64,000 nt of DNA from CAWAMR01 sp963783095 (GTDB taxonomy: Bacteria; Planctomycetota; Planctomycetia; Gemmatales; Gemmataceae): assembly GCA_963783095.1 (NCBI GenBank), contig CAWAMR010000012.1, positions 124,001 through 188,000 on the forward strand, read 5' to 3'. The translations under genes were made by a program, and so were the position numbers. Positions 1 through 9,958 of this stretch are shown here, one piece after another (the first letter of the stretch is position 1; each line of letters begins with the position of its first letter). A model generated the notes under the pieces. That model searched no databases. It saw only the letters and a program-made list of their open reading frames with translations, and was not told where the DNA came from.

Positions 1-1
1 C

Positions 2-1257
2 TGGCATCCTTCGCATGAAGATATGCCATCCCCGATCGATCCCTGGTGGGCGATATTGGGGACTGAGAGATGGTGGCGTGAATGGTCGGAGCGCTGTACC
101 TATTGCGGAGAGTGGCGCGATGCCGTGGTCCGTTCGCTCATCACGTTGAAGGCCCTGACCTATGCGCCGACGGGAGGGATCGTGGCAGCGCCCACGACCT
201 CGCTTCCCGAAGATCTGGGAGGTGTGCGAAACTGGGACTATCGTTTTTGCTGGCTCCGGGATGCCACGTTTACGCTCTACTCCTTGATGAATACCGGTTA
301 TCTCGATGAGGCCGTCGCCTGGCGCAACTGGCTGATGCGCGCCATCGCAGGCCGGCCGGCCGAGACCCAGATCATGTACGGCCTGGGCGGTGAACGCCGG
401 CTCACGGAATTGACGCTGGATTGGCTGCCGGGCTACGAGGGGTCGCGCCCGGTTCGAGTCGGCAATGCCGCTTCCCAGCAATTTCAACTCGATGTCTACG
501 GTGAAGTTATGGATGCCCTCTATCACGCCCGGGTACTGGGGATGGAGCCGCTTGCCGACGCCTGGTCCAGCGCCACGAGTTTGATCGAGTTTGTCGATGC
601 TGCCTGGCACAGACCGGATGAGGGGATCTGGGAGGTGCGTGGTCCACGGCGGCATTTTACGCATTCCAAGGTGATGGCCTGGGTAGCGATGGACCGAGCG
701 GTCAAAGCGATCGAACGATTTGGATTGGCAGGTCCGGTCGATCAGTGGAAACAAACCTGTCAGACCATCCACGACGAGGTGTGCCGGGAGGGTTTCGACA
801 CGGAGCTAGGCTCCTTCGTCCAGTCCTACGGGTCGAAAGATCTCGATGCCAGTCTGTTGATGATTCCACTGGTTGGATTCCTGCCGGCGCGAGATCCCCG
901 CATTCGCGGAACGGTGGCGGCAATCGAACGCACCTTGATGACGGATGGGTTTATTGCACGTTATATCACGCACTCGGCAGTGGACGGCCTTCCGGAGGGT
1001 GAGGGTACGTTCTTGCCCTGCACCTTTTGGTTCGCCGATAACCTTCATCTGATGGGAAGAGAGGCCGACGCCGGAAAATCTTCCAGCGCCTGCTTGGGTT
1101 ATGCAATGATGTGGGGCTTATTTCGGAGGAATACGACACGCGAAGGGGCCGACTGGTCGGCAACTTCCCGCAAGCCTTCACCCACGTCGGTCTGGTCAAT
1201 ACGGCCATGAACCTGTCGCCTGCACCCGGACCGGCCGATACGCGCCCCAAAGGCTGA
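2..1257 (+). CDS. Glycoside hydrolase family 15 protein, 5'-partial, one frameshift
   Basis: GH15 enzymes (glucoamylases, trehalases) hydrolyse alpha-glucosidic bonds in an (alpha/alpha)6 barrel. The frame is open to the left edge and begins with WHPSHED, a typical mid-protein segment, so the N-terminal beta-sandwich lies outside the window. Visible family motifs are LKALTY-PTGGIVAAPTTSLPE, WDYRFCWLRDA, GYEGSRPVRVGNAA, QLDVYGEVMDAL and EGTFLPCTFW. Near 1072 one base is missing: the reading passes to the next frame, where RKIFQRLLGLCNDVGL and VGNFPQAFTHVGLVNTA continue the standard C-terminus to a TGA at 1255-1257. Read in the first frame alone, the protein would end at 1210 with an unrelated tail. 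The family call is secure. The substrate (starch-type glucan or trehalose) cannot be told from this part. Confidence 0.9.
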
Positions 1258-1424
1258 GTCGGGATCTGGACCCAGGACTGAACGGATACCAGGACGAGAA
1301 AGACGATTCTCGCACCAATCGATGTATCATGATCTTGGTTCCTGTCGTTTTCGAGCTTGTCCATTTGGAATACTTCAAATGGATAGGATCGATCTTTTTT
1401 CACTCATCAATGGGGGATACACCA

Positions 1425-2132
1425 ATGGACCGTCGAGAGTTGGTTGGGTTGCTGGGAGCAGCACTGGGCGCGGGGTTGGCAGTAGAGGGAACTGGGATTG
1501 CCGCGGATCATGACCCGAAGAAGGAAGGCGAGGGCCACTCTCCCGTGGGAGGGTTTCACGCTCATTTCTGCGGCATTCACATCGCCAAGACCAATCCGAA
1601 AATGCAGTTGATTGTCCAGCATTACTGCGCTGCGCACCGCAACGGCATGTTCCAGTGCATCCTGTTCGATTCCTCCGAGAAAAATGCCAAGCTTCTCGGA
1701 GTGGAGTACATCATTTCGGATGAGCAATACCGCAAACTCGCCGATGCCGAGAAGAAATACTGGCATCCCCATACTTATGAAGTTCTGGCCGGCGGCCTGA
1801 TCGCTCCGGGGATGCCGGCGGAAAAAGAACGCGAGTTCATGAAAGCGATCATGACCACCTGGGGCAAAACCTGGCATACCTGGCCTGACCCCCAGACCGA
1901 TCTTCCGACCGGCGAGCCTTTGTTGGTCTGGGCCTTGACCGGTGACGGCCAAGCAGATGAAAAAGTGATCGCCGTGCGCGACGAGCAATTCAAAGTGTCT
2001 ACTCCAAAAATCCGCGAGCAGCGCATCAAGGATATCGGCTACAAAGTCCCCCAGGTGCCGTTGCCGAAGTCGATCGATGACATCGGTCGGCAGTGGACCG
2101 AAAAGGGAGAAGACAAGCCGACTTCCCGGTAA
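1425..2132 (+). CDS. DUF1264 (oil-body-associated-like) protein with signal-like N-terminus
   Basis: A 235-aa protein of the DUF1264 family, which is shared with plant oil-body-associated proteins and has no established bacterial function. Conserved stretches are FCGIHIAKTNP, QHYCAAHRNGMFQCILFD, LGVEYIISDEQY, KYWHPHTYEVLAGGLIAPGMP and GKTWHTWPDP. The ATG at 1425 has a GGGGGA Shine-Dalgarno sequence 7 bases upstream and starts MDRRELVGLLGAALGAGLA, a short hydrophobic leader behind two arginines that suggests Tat or Sec export. The frame can be extended up to 1329, but that adds sequence with no family match. It is convergent with the next gene; the two stops are 7 bp apart. Confidence 0.85.
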   Translation: MDRRELVGLLGAALGAGLAVEGTGIAADHDPKKEGEGHSPVGGFHAHFCGIHIAKTNPKMQLIVQHYCAAHRNGMFQCILFDSSEKNAKLLGVEYIISDEQYRKLADAEKKYWHPHTYEVLAGGLIAPGMPAEKEREFMKAIMTTWGKTWHTWPDPQTDLPTGEPLLVWALTGDGQADEKVIAVRDEQFKVSTPKIREQRIKDIGYKVPQVPLPKSIDDIGRQWTEKGEDKPTSR

Positions 2133-2139
2133 AAGCGTG

Positions 2140-3213
2140 CTAGTCGTAGCGCCCGCTCGCTTCGATCTGCCACACTGCTTCGACCCTGCCGTTGCGCACC
2201 GCGATCGCGGTGCGATGCAGGTTCATGGTGGCGCAGCAGTGTCCCGAATAGACTTCCACGCGATCGCCCACTCGAACCTTGTCATCGCTGCTTTCGACGA
2301 TGGTGTGTTCTTCCGCAACCCGTAACACCGTATCCGAGGGCCGGCCCTTGACGACCGATTTCCCAAAATCTTGAGAAACGGCTTTACTTCCCACATCGAG
2401 GACATACTGACCCGGACGTCGGCTAATCACCGCTGAAAGGATGCTCAAGTTGATCCCAAACGCTGGTTGAAGGCGGTGATAAGCCGCGTCCATCAGGATG
2501 AAGGAACCTGGCTGAATTTCGGTTATTCCTGGATAGGAGGCCACTGTTTCCCAGGTACCAGTGCCGGCACCCGTCACTACGGAAACCGGAATTCCCGAGG
2601 CTTCAAGCAACTTTCTCGACGCCACAAACTTTGCCAGGGATTCCCGACAGCGCTCCGCACGCTGGGCAACATCGGGGATGTATTGCAAATGGCCATCATA
2701 TCCCTGAAGGCCCACGAATCGCAGGCTGGGATATTTGCGAATATGTCGAGCCAGCGCCAGAACAGGCTCTCCCGGCAGAACTCCACAGCGGCCCATGCCC
2801 GTATCGACCTCCACCAGAACTTCTATGCCGGCTCCAGCTTCTTCGGCAGCACAGGCCATTGCCGTCACATTATCGAAGTCATCGACACATACTCGAATCG
2901 CTGCCCGTTTCGCAAGATTCGCGAGCCGGCGAAGTTTGATCGGGCCAATCACCTCGTTGGCGACGAAGACGTCCTTGAAGCCTTCGTCCACCAAAAACTC
3001 TGCTTCATTGAGCTTGGCACACAAAAAGCCATCCGCCCCCAAAGCATCGATGTGGTGAGCCAGTCCGGTGCATTTCAACGACTTGAAGTGAACGCGGACT
3101 TTGACACCATGCCGTTTACCGGCACCGAACATGGCGCGAACATTCCGATCGATGCCGTCGAGGTCGAGTAATAACTGGGGCGTGTCGAGTTCGTTCAAAG
3201 TCAAACCAATCAT
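2140..3213 (-). CDS. D-threonine aldolase / DSD1-family PLP enzyme (alanine racemase fold)
   Basis: A fold-type III PLP enzyme of about 357 aa. An N-terminal alanine-racemase-like barrel is followed by a C-terminal D-serine-dehydratase-like beta domain. The segment VHFKSLKC near residue 45 carries the Schiff-base lysine; other conserved parts are CAKLNEAEFLVDEG, VEVDTGMGRCG, GYDGHLQY and TGAGTGTWE. The C-terminal HCCATMNLH matches the metal-binding H...C/D site of D-threonine aldolases and D-serine dehydratases. These enzymes cleave beta-hydroxy-D-amino acids or deaminate D-serine, and sequence alone does not separate the two. The ATG at 3213 is preceded by TGAGAATTG; a TTG one codon earlier is less likely. 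It lies 21 bp upstream of the hydrolase gene on the same strand, so they may be co-transcribed. Confidence 0.85.
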   Translation of the reverse strand: MIGLTLNELDTPQLLLDLDGIDRNVRAMFGAGKRHGVKVRVHFKSLKCTGLAHHIDALGADGFLCAKLNEAEFLVDEGFKDVFVANEVIGPIKLRRLANLAKRAAIRVCVDDFDNVTAMACAAEEAGAGIEVLVEVDTGMGRCGVLPGEPVLALARHIRKYPSLRFVGLQGYDGHLQYIPDVAQRAERCRESLAKFVASRKLLEASGIPVSVVTGAGTGTWETVASYPGITEIQPGSFILMDAAYHRLQPAFGINLSILSAVISRRPGQYVLDVGSKAVSQDFGKSVVKGRPSDTVLRVAEEHTIVESSDDKVRVGDRVEVYSGHCCATMNLHRTAIAVRNGRVEAVWQIEASGRYD

Positions 3214-3234
3214 CAATTCTCAATTCATTAGAAA

Positions 3235-5251
3235 TTAGTGCTTGTCTTTTTTGACTGGACCTTTGGGAAACTTCCAGTTTTCGTCAAAGAATCCAGCGCG
3301 AAGAACTTCTTCGGAAACGGTCTCGGTGGGCTTGGCCGGTTCGCCTACTTTGACAACTGCCCAATCGCCCAGTCTGGGAAAGAGCAGATAGTTCAGCGAG
3401 GCGAGCTCCTTCTCCCGGAACGTGTGGCCACTGTTCAATACAAGATAGCGATTTTGGGCCAGTGGATTCGGCTGAATTAACAACGGGGCATGATTGGCTG
3501 AAGGGTAGCGCTCATTCTCAATCCGCAATACATCATGTGTCCACTGGATGGGTAGCTGGGGTAATACTTTGCCGATCCACCGATTGCTGCCGGGATCGCC
3601 GAACAGGATCAGGTTGCACTTCTTGATATCGGCCTCGGTCACGTCGGTGTCATTCTTGATGGGGAGATCGCCCCGGAAGTAGCGACGCCATTCATGGGCA
3701 AATCGCGCCAAACCGGCATCGGCCCACGCCTGAACTTTAGGGTTCCACGCTTTGCCGGTCCCGCGAACACACAAAAAGGGCGCGACAAAGGCATCGTCGA
3801 TCGGTCCCTGAAGGGTTGGACGTTTCACCGGCAAGTCGACAGAATCGAGCTTGCCCAGCAATGCCCACTTCCCAGCCTTTTTCCCAAAGACAGCACCCGC
3901 GCGTTCTTCTTTCCCAGGCCGAGGCAGTTGAATTTCCGTTGTTCCAATGCGCACAACTGGTTTCACACCCTCAAGCATGAGCGGCAAAATCGCGAAGCGC
4001 GTGATATTGCGAGGCTCCTCGATCTGGATGATCCCATCGTCCTTTACACTTGCCTCAAGTTCTGCTCGGGCGTAGTGTTCTTCCAATCCCAGCACCTGGA
4101 GCCAGTGACACTTGCTGTATTTCAAGGTCCAGGTAACAAAGCGAATGTGTTTCGGTGTGTGATTCAATCCTTTTACCGCAAACTCGCCGATCTGTCGCAT
4201 CTGCTCTTTGTGAGTGACGGGATCGATGGTGTGTCCGGTGCCCGGCGAGATCAGGTTGACCATTTTCAGACCTTCCTTTTCCATCGCCTTTCTCATCAGG
4301 ACATGGGCCTGGAAAAACACATCCTTACTTCCCATACATGCTATTGCCGGTACGACTCCGGCATTGGCCGCGTAGTCGATGGAGTCGAGCATGTGCAAGC
4401 GCTGTTCCTGATGTTCGGGCAAGGTGCCGACCTTGATAAAGTTCTTGAGCGGCGTCAGTGAGAATTCGTGGGTATCGACGTAGCCGCAGTAAGGGCCAAG
4501 CGCCACGAAGCGATCGGGATGTTTTAGCCCAAGGTGCCAGGTTCCCGATGCTCCCATCGACATCCCGCGAAGGACGATTCGGTCGCGGTCGATGCGATAA
4601 TTCCGGCAGACGCTTTCGATGGCCTCGAACACATCGGTTTCGCCGGCCCAGCGATAACAGTTTTCGACCCGACCCAGCGGATGCAATTCGATATAGTCTT
4701 GTTCCGGAGCGGACTTGGGACCAGCATCACCCTCATCGAAGCGATTCATGAAGCGCAGTTCGCTCAGACCGACCGGCTGGCGAGCTGCCATGCAAGACGA
4801 CATCCAGCCTGATGGGGCGAGTCGGCGTATAATTTGACGGTACAATCAGGCCATAAGGTTGAGTCGAACCATCCACTTCAGAAACGAACCCCCGAACCAG
4901 CTTGCCTTTCTTGTCCGGCCAGAGTGGTTTGCCTTGCTTGAGCGCATCGATTCGTTCCTGGCAGCGGTGGAGAGCCTTTTTCAGCAATGCGACATCGGCC
5001 GGTTCCAGTTTCATCTCATAGGCCAAAGCCCAGATAACCCCTTTGCGAAATATCTCGGCATCCGCCGACCAATCCGAATTCAACGGTGTTTTGGGTTGGA
5101 CATTTCTCAACCCGGCCAGTTGGGCGGTCAATTCCTTCAAATCGGTCTCGATCTGTTTGCGATCGTTTGCCGAAAGCCCTTCGGGAGGCTGGCACCAGGC
5201 AGGAAGCGGAACGAAAAAAAGTACGCTTGCAATGAATGACCGCAGGCGCAT
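3235..5251 (-). CDS. Secreted alpha/beta hydrolase (prolyl-oligopeptidase type), one frameshift
   Basis: About 670 codons. The N-terminus MRLRSFIASVLFFVPLPAWC is a signal peptide, followed by a roughly 110-residue helical region (DLKELTAQLAGL) and then the hydrolase domain: PYGLIVPSNYTP, VVLHGS (oxyanion region), GMSMGASGTW (the GxSxG nucleophile elbow), ACMGSKDVFFQ and GTGHTID (candidate acid and His). The C-terminal third contains DLPIKNDTDVTEADI and LILFGDPGSNRWI, typical of large planctomycete peptidase or esterase-like proteins. The first and second parts lie in different frames; the change falls at about 4765-4785, between VVLHGS and PVGLSELRFMNRF. The ATG at 5251 gives the cleanest signal peptide; an in-frame ATG at 5275 is possible. 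The substrate is unknown. Confidence 0.8.
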
Positions 5252-5337
5252 TGGAGAATAGCTTACTCGGTACATTTCAACCTGATTTTCGGGAAGGATG
5301 GGCGCAACGGGCATTACACTCTCTTGAGCTTGGCCTG

Positions 5338-5493
5338 TCAAATACTTTTCATACGCTGTTTGCGCTTTGCTTTCGGTTTTCGCCCGAAATACCGAACAAC
5401 CTTTTTCAAGCGCTGACGCTTTCTGCTCGCAGCGCTAGAATGAGTACCAAGTCGAACGAACCCTTTAGCGGAACCATTCAAATGTCCCGCCAA
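5338..5493 (-). CDS. Possible small Arg/Lys-rich protein
   Basis: An open frame between two divergent genes whose last 40 codons are very basic (SRKRQRLKKVVRY, RKPKAKRKQRMKSI). The composition is not that of a typical shadow frame, and it recalls small basic RNA-binding or ribosome-associated proteins. There is no ATG. A TTG near 5493 behind GGTGAGAG, or a TTG at 5481, could start it. I recognise no family. It may be an accident of local composition. Confidence 0.3.
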   Translation of the reverse strand: MAGHLNGSAKGFVRLGTHSSAASRKRQRLKKVVRYFGRKPKAKRKQRMKSI

Positions 5494-5513
5494 ACTCTCA
5501 CCCCCGAAAGAAC

Positions 5514-6980
5514 ATGCAACCACAAGGCGACATTGCACTCATCGGCCTGGCCGTCATGGGCCAGAACATCATCCTCAATATGAACGACCACGGCTTCACC
5601 GTCGTGGCCTACAACCGCACGGTCGAGAAGGTTGACGAGTTTCTGGCCAAGGAAGCCAAGGGAACCAAGGTTCTCGGTGCCCATTCCATCGCCGAGATGT
5701 GCGAACAACTCAAGAAGCCGCGCCGGGTGATGATGCTCGTCAAGGCCGGGCCAGCCGGTCGACGAATTCATTCAACAGGTGGTCCCGCATCTGGAGCCGG
5801 GCGACATCATCATCGACGGCGGCAATTCGCTCTATCAGGACACGGCACGCCGGGTCAAGGAGGTGGAAGCCAAGGGATTGCTTTACATCGGCACGGGTGT
5901 TTCGGGCGGCGAAGAGGGTGCCCGTCGACGGTCCGAGCATCATGCCGGGCGGTTCGCCGGCCGCCTGGCCGCACGTGAAGCCGATCTTCCAGGCGATCTC
6001 CGCCAAGGTGGAAGGCGGCGTCCCTTGCTGCGACTGGGTCGGCGAAGGCGGCGCCGGCCATTACGTCAAGATGGTCCACAACGGCATCGAATACGGCGAC
6101 ATGCAGCTGATCTGCGAGGCCTACCACCTCATGAGAGACGGCCTCGGCATGTCCGCCGCCGAGATGCACGAGGTCTTCGCCGAATGGAACACGGGCGTGC
6201 TCGACTCTTACCTGATCGAAATCACCCGCGACATTCTGGCCTTCAAGGAGAAGGACGGCACGCCGCTGGTGGATCACATTCTCGACACCGCCGGGCCAAA
6301 AGGGAACCGGCAAGTGGACCGTCATCGATTCGATGGAGCTCGGCATCCCGATCACGCTGATCGCCGAGGCGGTTTATTCGCGCTGCGTCTCCGCGCTGAA
6401 GGAGGAACGCGTCGCCGCGGCCGAAAGTGCTCACGGGTCCATCCGGCAAAACTCAGCGTTGCCGATACGCAAGGCATTCATCGCTGCCATCCGCGATGCA
6501 CTGTACGCATCCAAGATCATCAGTTACGCCCAGGGATACATGCTGATGCGGGCGGCGGCCAAAGAATATGGGTGGAACCTGAACTACGGCGGCATCGCCC
6601 TGATGTGGCGCGGCGGCTGCATCATCCGCTCCCGCTTCCTCGGCAAGATCAAGGAAGCCTTCGACCGCAATCCCGCGCTGACGAACTTGCTGCTCGATCC
6701 CTATTTCAAGGGCGAAATCGACCGCGCTCAAGCGGGCTGGCGACAAACGATCGCGGCCGCCGTGCCGCGCGGGCATTGCCGGTTCCGGCGTTCAGCACGG
6801 CGCTGGCGTTCTACGATTCGTATCGCTCTGGCGTGCTTGCCCGCGAATCTGTTGCAAGCGCAACGCGATTATTTCGGCGCTCACACCTACGAGCGGACTG
6901 ACCGGCCACGCGGCGAATTCCATCACACCAACTGGACCGGCCGCGGTGGGGATACCGCGAGCAGCACTTATAACGTGTAG
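5514..6980 (+). CDS. gnd: 6-phosphogluconate dehydrogenase, NADP-dependent, several frameshifts
   Basis: Catalyses oxidative decarboxylation of 6-phosphogluconate to ribulose 5-phosphate in the pentose phosphate pathway. The N-terminal Rossmann part reads IALIGLAVMGQNIILN (GxxxMG/xN nucleotide-binding type) followed by VVAYNRT. In other frames come PGDIIIDGGNSLYQDT, GTGVSGGEEGAR, PSIMPGG, VGEGGAGHYVKMVHNGIEYGD (substrate-binding K and HNGIEYGDMQ), FAEWNTG, AFIAAIRDALYASKIISYAQG, YGGIALMWRGGCIIRS, and finally PANLLQAQRDYFGAHTYERTD with a plausible end STYNV. Frame changes occur near 5752, 5920, 6300, 6775 and 6835. The total length equals a normal enzyme of about 488 aa, and all motifs are present in order, so indels in the sequence are more likely than a real pseudogene. 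It is GC-richer than its neighbours. Confidence 0.9.
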
Positions 6981-7040
6981 CGAATTTCAAGCTCTTTCGG
7001 AAGTTCTTCTTGACCTATGCGCAACTCGTGCCTGTCGGAA

Positions 7041-7122
7041 AAGGTCACGCAGCGCGTGACCTATTGGCTTTGCCGGCCGATTCCACCGACGAGGTGCCAA
7101 TAGGTCAGCCGCGGCGTGACTT
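7041..7122. repeat. Long imperfect inverted repeat between convergent genes
   Basis: The left arm 7041-7068 pairs with the right arm 7096-7122; the inner stem GACCTATTGGC/GCCAATAGGTC is perfect and the outer part is imperfect. It sits 60 bp after gnd and just before the end of the convergent membrane-protein gene, so it could terminate both transcripts. It lacks a T-run. Confidence 0.6.
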
Positions 7123-7157
7123 ACTTTGGGTGCCGGATGGGTTTTCCTGAACGAACT

Positions 7158-7547
7158 TTAGTGGATGTTATTCTCCGGAGGATTCTGTACCCAGTAAGTT
7201 GCCATGACGTATAAAACAAAAGCTGTCACAATGCCGCCGTAGATCCCGATGACCGCGAGGGATATAGCATAATCTGATTCGAGCGAGATTATTTGTCCGA
7301 TCAGGAGCACCATCGGCGGACCCAAAATCAGGGCCAATGTAGCGTTCTGTCTCGAGAACGAGGATAGCCAACCAGAGACGATTCCAGAAAGAGCCAGCCC
7401 AAGACCGCTGGCGAACATGACCAAGAATGTTGTGCTTTCTCGATCTGGATCTAACATGTCCAAATTCAGCAAGATCCCAAAGATCATACCCGTACTTCCA
7501 CCAAGCATTGCCAGTCGTCGCCGGCAGGCGGGATTGTCAGAATTCAT
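7158..7547 (-). CDS. Small four-helix integral membrane protein, unknown family
   Basis: A 129-aa protein with four hydrophobic segments: roughly residues 15-35 (LAMLGGSTGMIFGILLNL), 45-68 (FLVMFASGLGLALSGIVSG), 75-95 (LALILGPPMVLLIGQII) and 100-125 (ISLAVIGIYGGIVTAFVLYV). The tail WVQNPPENNIH is polar. The ATG at 7547 begins 4 bp after the stop of the upstream WD40 gene on the same strand, so translation is probably coupled. An upstream start inside that gene is possible but unneeded. I do not recognise the family. Being co-transcribed with a secreted WD40 protein suggests a shared envelope role, which is inference. Confidence 0.6.
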   Translation of the reverse strand: MNSDNPACRRRLAMLGGSTGMIFGILLNLDMLDPDRESTTFLVMFASGLGLALSGIVSGWLSSFSRQNATLALILGPPMVLLIGQIISLESDYAISLAVIGIYGGIVTAFVLYVMATYWVQNPPENNIH

Positions 7548-7551
7548 GTGA

Positions 7552-9144
7552 CTATTTCTCAGATGTTGTTTCCGCATTTTTCTGGTAGTTCTTCCGTTTG
7601 TCCATTCTCGCCAGTGCTGCTTTCGCTTCTTTTCCCAAAGGCGTATCGAGTTGCTTGTCCCGAATCGAGCGCAGCACGTTCATTGCCCCACCCGTGCCGA
7701 TCGCTTCCACCGTTTCCAGTGCCCGCGTGGTGCGCAGGGCATCGGGGAACGCCACCTCCGCCGCATTCTTGGAAATGGCATCCAGAGCGCGTTTGGCGCG
7801 TAACGAGACTTCTTCGGATTTCGACCCAGCAGCGCGTTCCAGTGGACCTCGTGCCAGCCCGCCGATCCGAATCAATTCCTTGGTCGCTCTTTCACGAACG
7901 GCAAAACGGTCGTCGTCGAGTTGACGGATGAGCAGATCGATCCGATCGAGGTCGCCCTGAAGGAGTTGCAGAACGGCCTTTTCCAAATACGGGAGCGATT
8001 TCTCAGGACTCGCCCGAAAACGACGCATACTCCCATACGCTGTCGCGGCATCCGGATCCGCCAACTTCATCCATAAGTCATTCAGGATTGAGGATGTCAA
8101 TTCCTTCTCGGATGCTGCCGAATAGTACGGATCCCAGACCAGTGCAGTTCCATCATCGTATCCCGCTATCACCGACTTGCCGTCCGGTGCAAAAGCCACA
8201 GCGTTGACATCGCCCGATGTGGCATGGTTCATTCCCAGCCTGGCTCGGATCTTGCCGGTGGCGACTTCCCAGAGCATCACGCTCTTGCCGTTGTCGGTTG
8301 CCAGCGATCGGCCATCGGGCGAGTATGCCACATAGCGATGAGTCGATTCTGCTCCCTGGAATTCCCGGTATATCACACCTTTCTCGACATCCCAGACCTT
8401 CAGCCCCATACCAGTCGAGGTGAGATAGTTGCCATCCGGCGAAAAGGCAATGTCGTGGGATGCACCCTCGGCGACCACTTTGCCAAAGTCCCGTCTCCAG
8501 GTTTTGTCGATCGGATCGGTGATCGAGATGCCGTCGCGGACGGGACCGGCCATCGCCAGTTTCCCTTGCGCTGAGAATGAAAGGAAATAAACCGTGCCCG
8601 GAGCGCGCACGACATGCGGCGACTTGTCCTTTGACCCAAGTAGATATAGCCAACTGGCATTGCTGTTGCTGGCGGCTAACCAGTGCGCATTGGGCGAACA
8701 AGCCACTGCCCAAAAATAGTCGTTGCGGTGAATGTCATCGGCCCGACCTGGAGTGGACTGGAAGCGGACCTTCCCTTTGCCCGTATTCACATCCCACTCG
8801 CGGACGGTGCCGTCGTGGGCGGCGGTGTAGAGCGTTTTCCCATCAGCTGAGAAAGACATGCCGAAGATGCCGGCCTCATGGCCCTTCAAAGTATGTAACG
8901 ACTTGCCCGACTTCGCATCCCAGAGTCGTGCGGTTCGATCAAGGCTGCAAGTGGCGATGATCTTGCCGTCCGGCGAATACGCAATTCGCCAGATTGCCAT
9001 GGTGTGGCCGATGTCCGGCTTATCCTTTTCCAGTTTCACATGCCGGATTCGAGGACTACCAAGACGGAGGATTGCTCCTTCGGGCAACGGATCGGCAAGC
9101 AAGGTTTGCGGAAAGAGGAAGAGCAAGAACATGGTGAAACGCAC
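7552..9144 (-). CDS. Secreted WD40-repeat protein with C-terminal HEAT-like domain
   Basis: About 530 aa. A signal peptide (MFLLFLFPQTLLADPLPEG) is followed by a beta-propeller with repeated SPDGK...LWD units: IAYSPDGKIIATCSLD, MSFSADGKTLYTAAHDG, AFSPDGNYLTS, YSPDGRSLATDNGKSVMLWE, AFAPDGKSVIAGYDD. The last 150 residues are alpha-helical with HEAT-like signatures (LDDDRFAVRERATKELIRIG). This architecture, starting PLPEGAILRLGSPRIRH, is characteristic of Gemmataceae. The GTG at 9144 is preferred because GGAGAA lies 5 bases upstream. The gene shares its N-terminal PLP.GAI.RLG motif with the three larger WD40 genes at 30.7-39.5 kb. It is probably a periplasmic scaffold; partners are unknown. Confidence 0.85.
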   Translation of the reverse strand: MRFTMFLLFLFPQTLLADPLPEGAILRLGSPRIRHVKLEKDKPDIGHTMAIWRIAYSPDGKIIATCSLDRTARLWDAKSGKSLHTLKGHEAGIFGMSFSADGKTLYTAAHDGTVREWDVNTGKGKVRFQSTPGRADDIHRNDYFWAVACSPNAHWLAASNSNASWLYLLGSKDKSPHVVRAPGTVYFLSFSAQGKLAMAGPVRDGISITDPIDKTWRRDFGKVVAEGASHDIAFSPDGNYLTSTGMGLKVWDVEKGVIYREFQGAESTHRYVAYSPDGRSLATDNGKSVMLWEVATGKIRARLGMNHATSGDVNAVAFAPDGKSVIAGYDDGTALVWDPYYSAASEKELTSSILNDLWMKLADPDAATAYGSMRRFRASPEKSLPYLEKAVLQLLQGDLDRIDLLIRQLDDDRFAVRERATKELIRIGGLARGPLERAAGSKSEEVSLRAKRALDAISKNAAEVAFPDALRTTRALETVEAIGTGGAMNVLRSIRDKQLDTPLGKEAKAALARMDKRKNYQKNAETTSEK

Positions 9145-9283
9145 GATGATTCTCCAGGATGAAGCCGGGATCGTGTAATGAACAAGCGTCGGCCCACAGA
9201 GCGGATCGGGCGAATGTGAAATCGAACTGTCTGTTTCAAGCTTCCACAAGCTATCCATCGAAGGCATCGCATCATTCTTGGGG

Positions 9284-9844
9284 TCACACAGCACATATTT
9301 CCGCTACCTTCATCTTCCAGCCTGGAACCGCCGGCTCAGCTTCCGCAGTTTCTCCCTGCCGGTAGACGTGTTCCTGAGTCGGGGCAGTCGATCGATATAC
9401 CACGACCGTTTGCGCTAATGGATCGACGTCCCAAACAACCGCAGTGCCGGCAGCGAAATAGTCGGCCCGCTTCGCTGCCATCTCGGCTTCCGCAGCAGGT
9501 CCATAGTCATTCTCGCTGCGAACTTCGACGGCAAAAGTCGGTGGACCCTCAACAAATCGCATCGGATTTGCGGGTAGCGGTCCCACATAGTAGGACACGT
9601 CGGGAGAAAACGATTCTCGACCGGAAGGCAACTCAGGAACGGCGTAACCAATGCCATCCCCAAATACTTCTCCTTGTTTGAGCATCTTCGCATGCACGTG
9701 CAGACTCAGAGAAATGTTGAATGCGACCCGACACGGTAAGAATCCCGAAGCCATTCCTACAATCCTTCCACCGATTAGCTCGGCTTTGCCTTCGGTCCGG
9801 TAGAGATCGTCGAGCGTGGCTCGCGGCAGCGATAGAACAGACAT
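9284..9844 (-). CDS. Uma2-family (DUF820) putative endonuclease
   Basis: A 186-aa protein of the Uma2/DUF820 family, a PD-(D/E)XK nuclease-fold group that is expanded in cyanobacteria and planctomycetes. Visible core: KAELIGGRIVGMASG (strand with the first acidic residue), FSPDVSYYV (the PD-like motif), TFAVEVRSEND (ExR in place of the usual ExK) and KRADYFAAGTAVVWDVDP. The substitution in the second motif is common in the family, so catalytic activity is not assured. It starts at an ATG with AAAGAG upstream. It lies 139 bp upstream of the WD40 gene on the same strand. No partner gene is evident. Confidence 0.85.
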   Translation of the reverse strand: MSVLSLPRATLDDLYRTEGKAELIGGRIVGMASGFLPCRVAFNISLSLHVHAKMLKQGEVFGDGIGYAVPELPSGRESFSPDVSYYVGPLPANPMRFVEGPPTFAVEVRSENDYGPAAEAEMAAKRADYFAAGTAVVWDVDPLAQTVVVYRSTAPTQEHVYRQGETAEAEPAVPGWKMKVAEICAV

Positions 9845-9958
9845 AAGAAGCTCTTTGGATCACGGGCGATTTTGGTTAATACCAACGAAGGTCATTCTAA
9901 GGTTAAGTTACCTCGATGAATTCAATCATCCATCGACTCAATCCGTCTTGCGGTGCCG

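Noticed and set aside
1329..1424. Upstream in-frame extension of the DUF1264 gene
   Set aside because: The added 32 residues do not look like the family, and the strong GGGGGA site fits the ATG at 1425.
5514..6980. Programmed ribosomal frameshifting in gnd
   Set aside because: Five changes at non-slippery GC-rich sites in a housekeeping enzyme are far more likely to be sequence errors.
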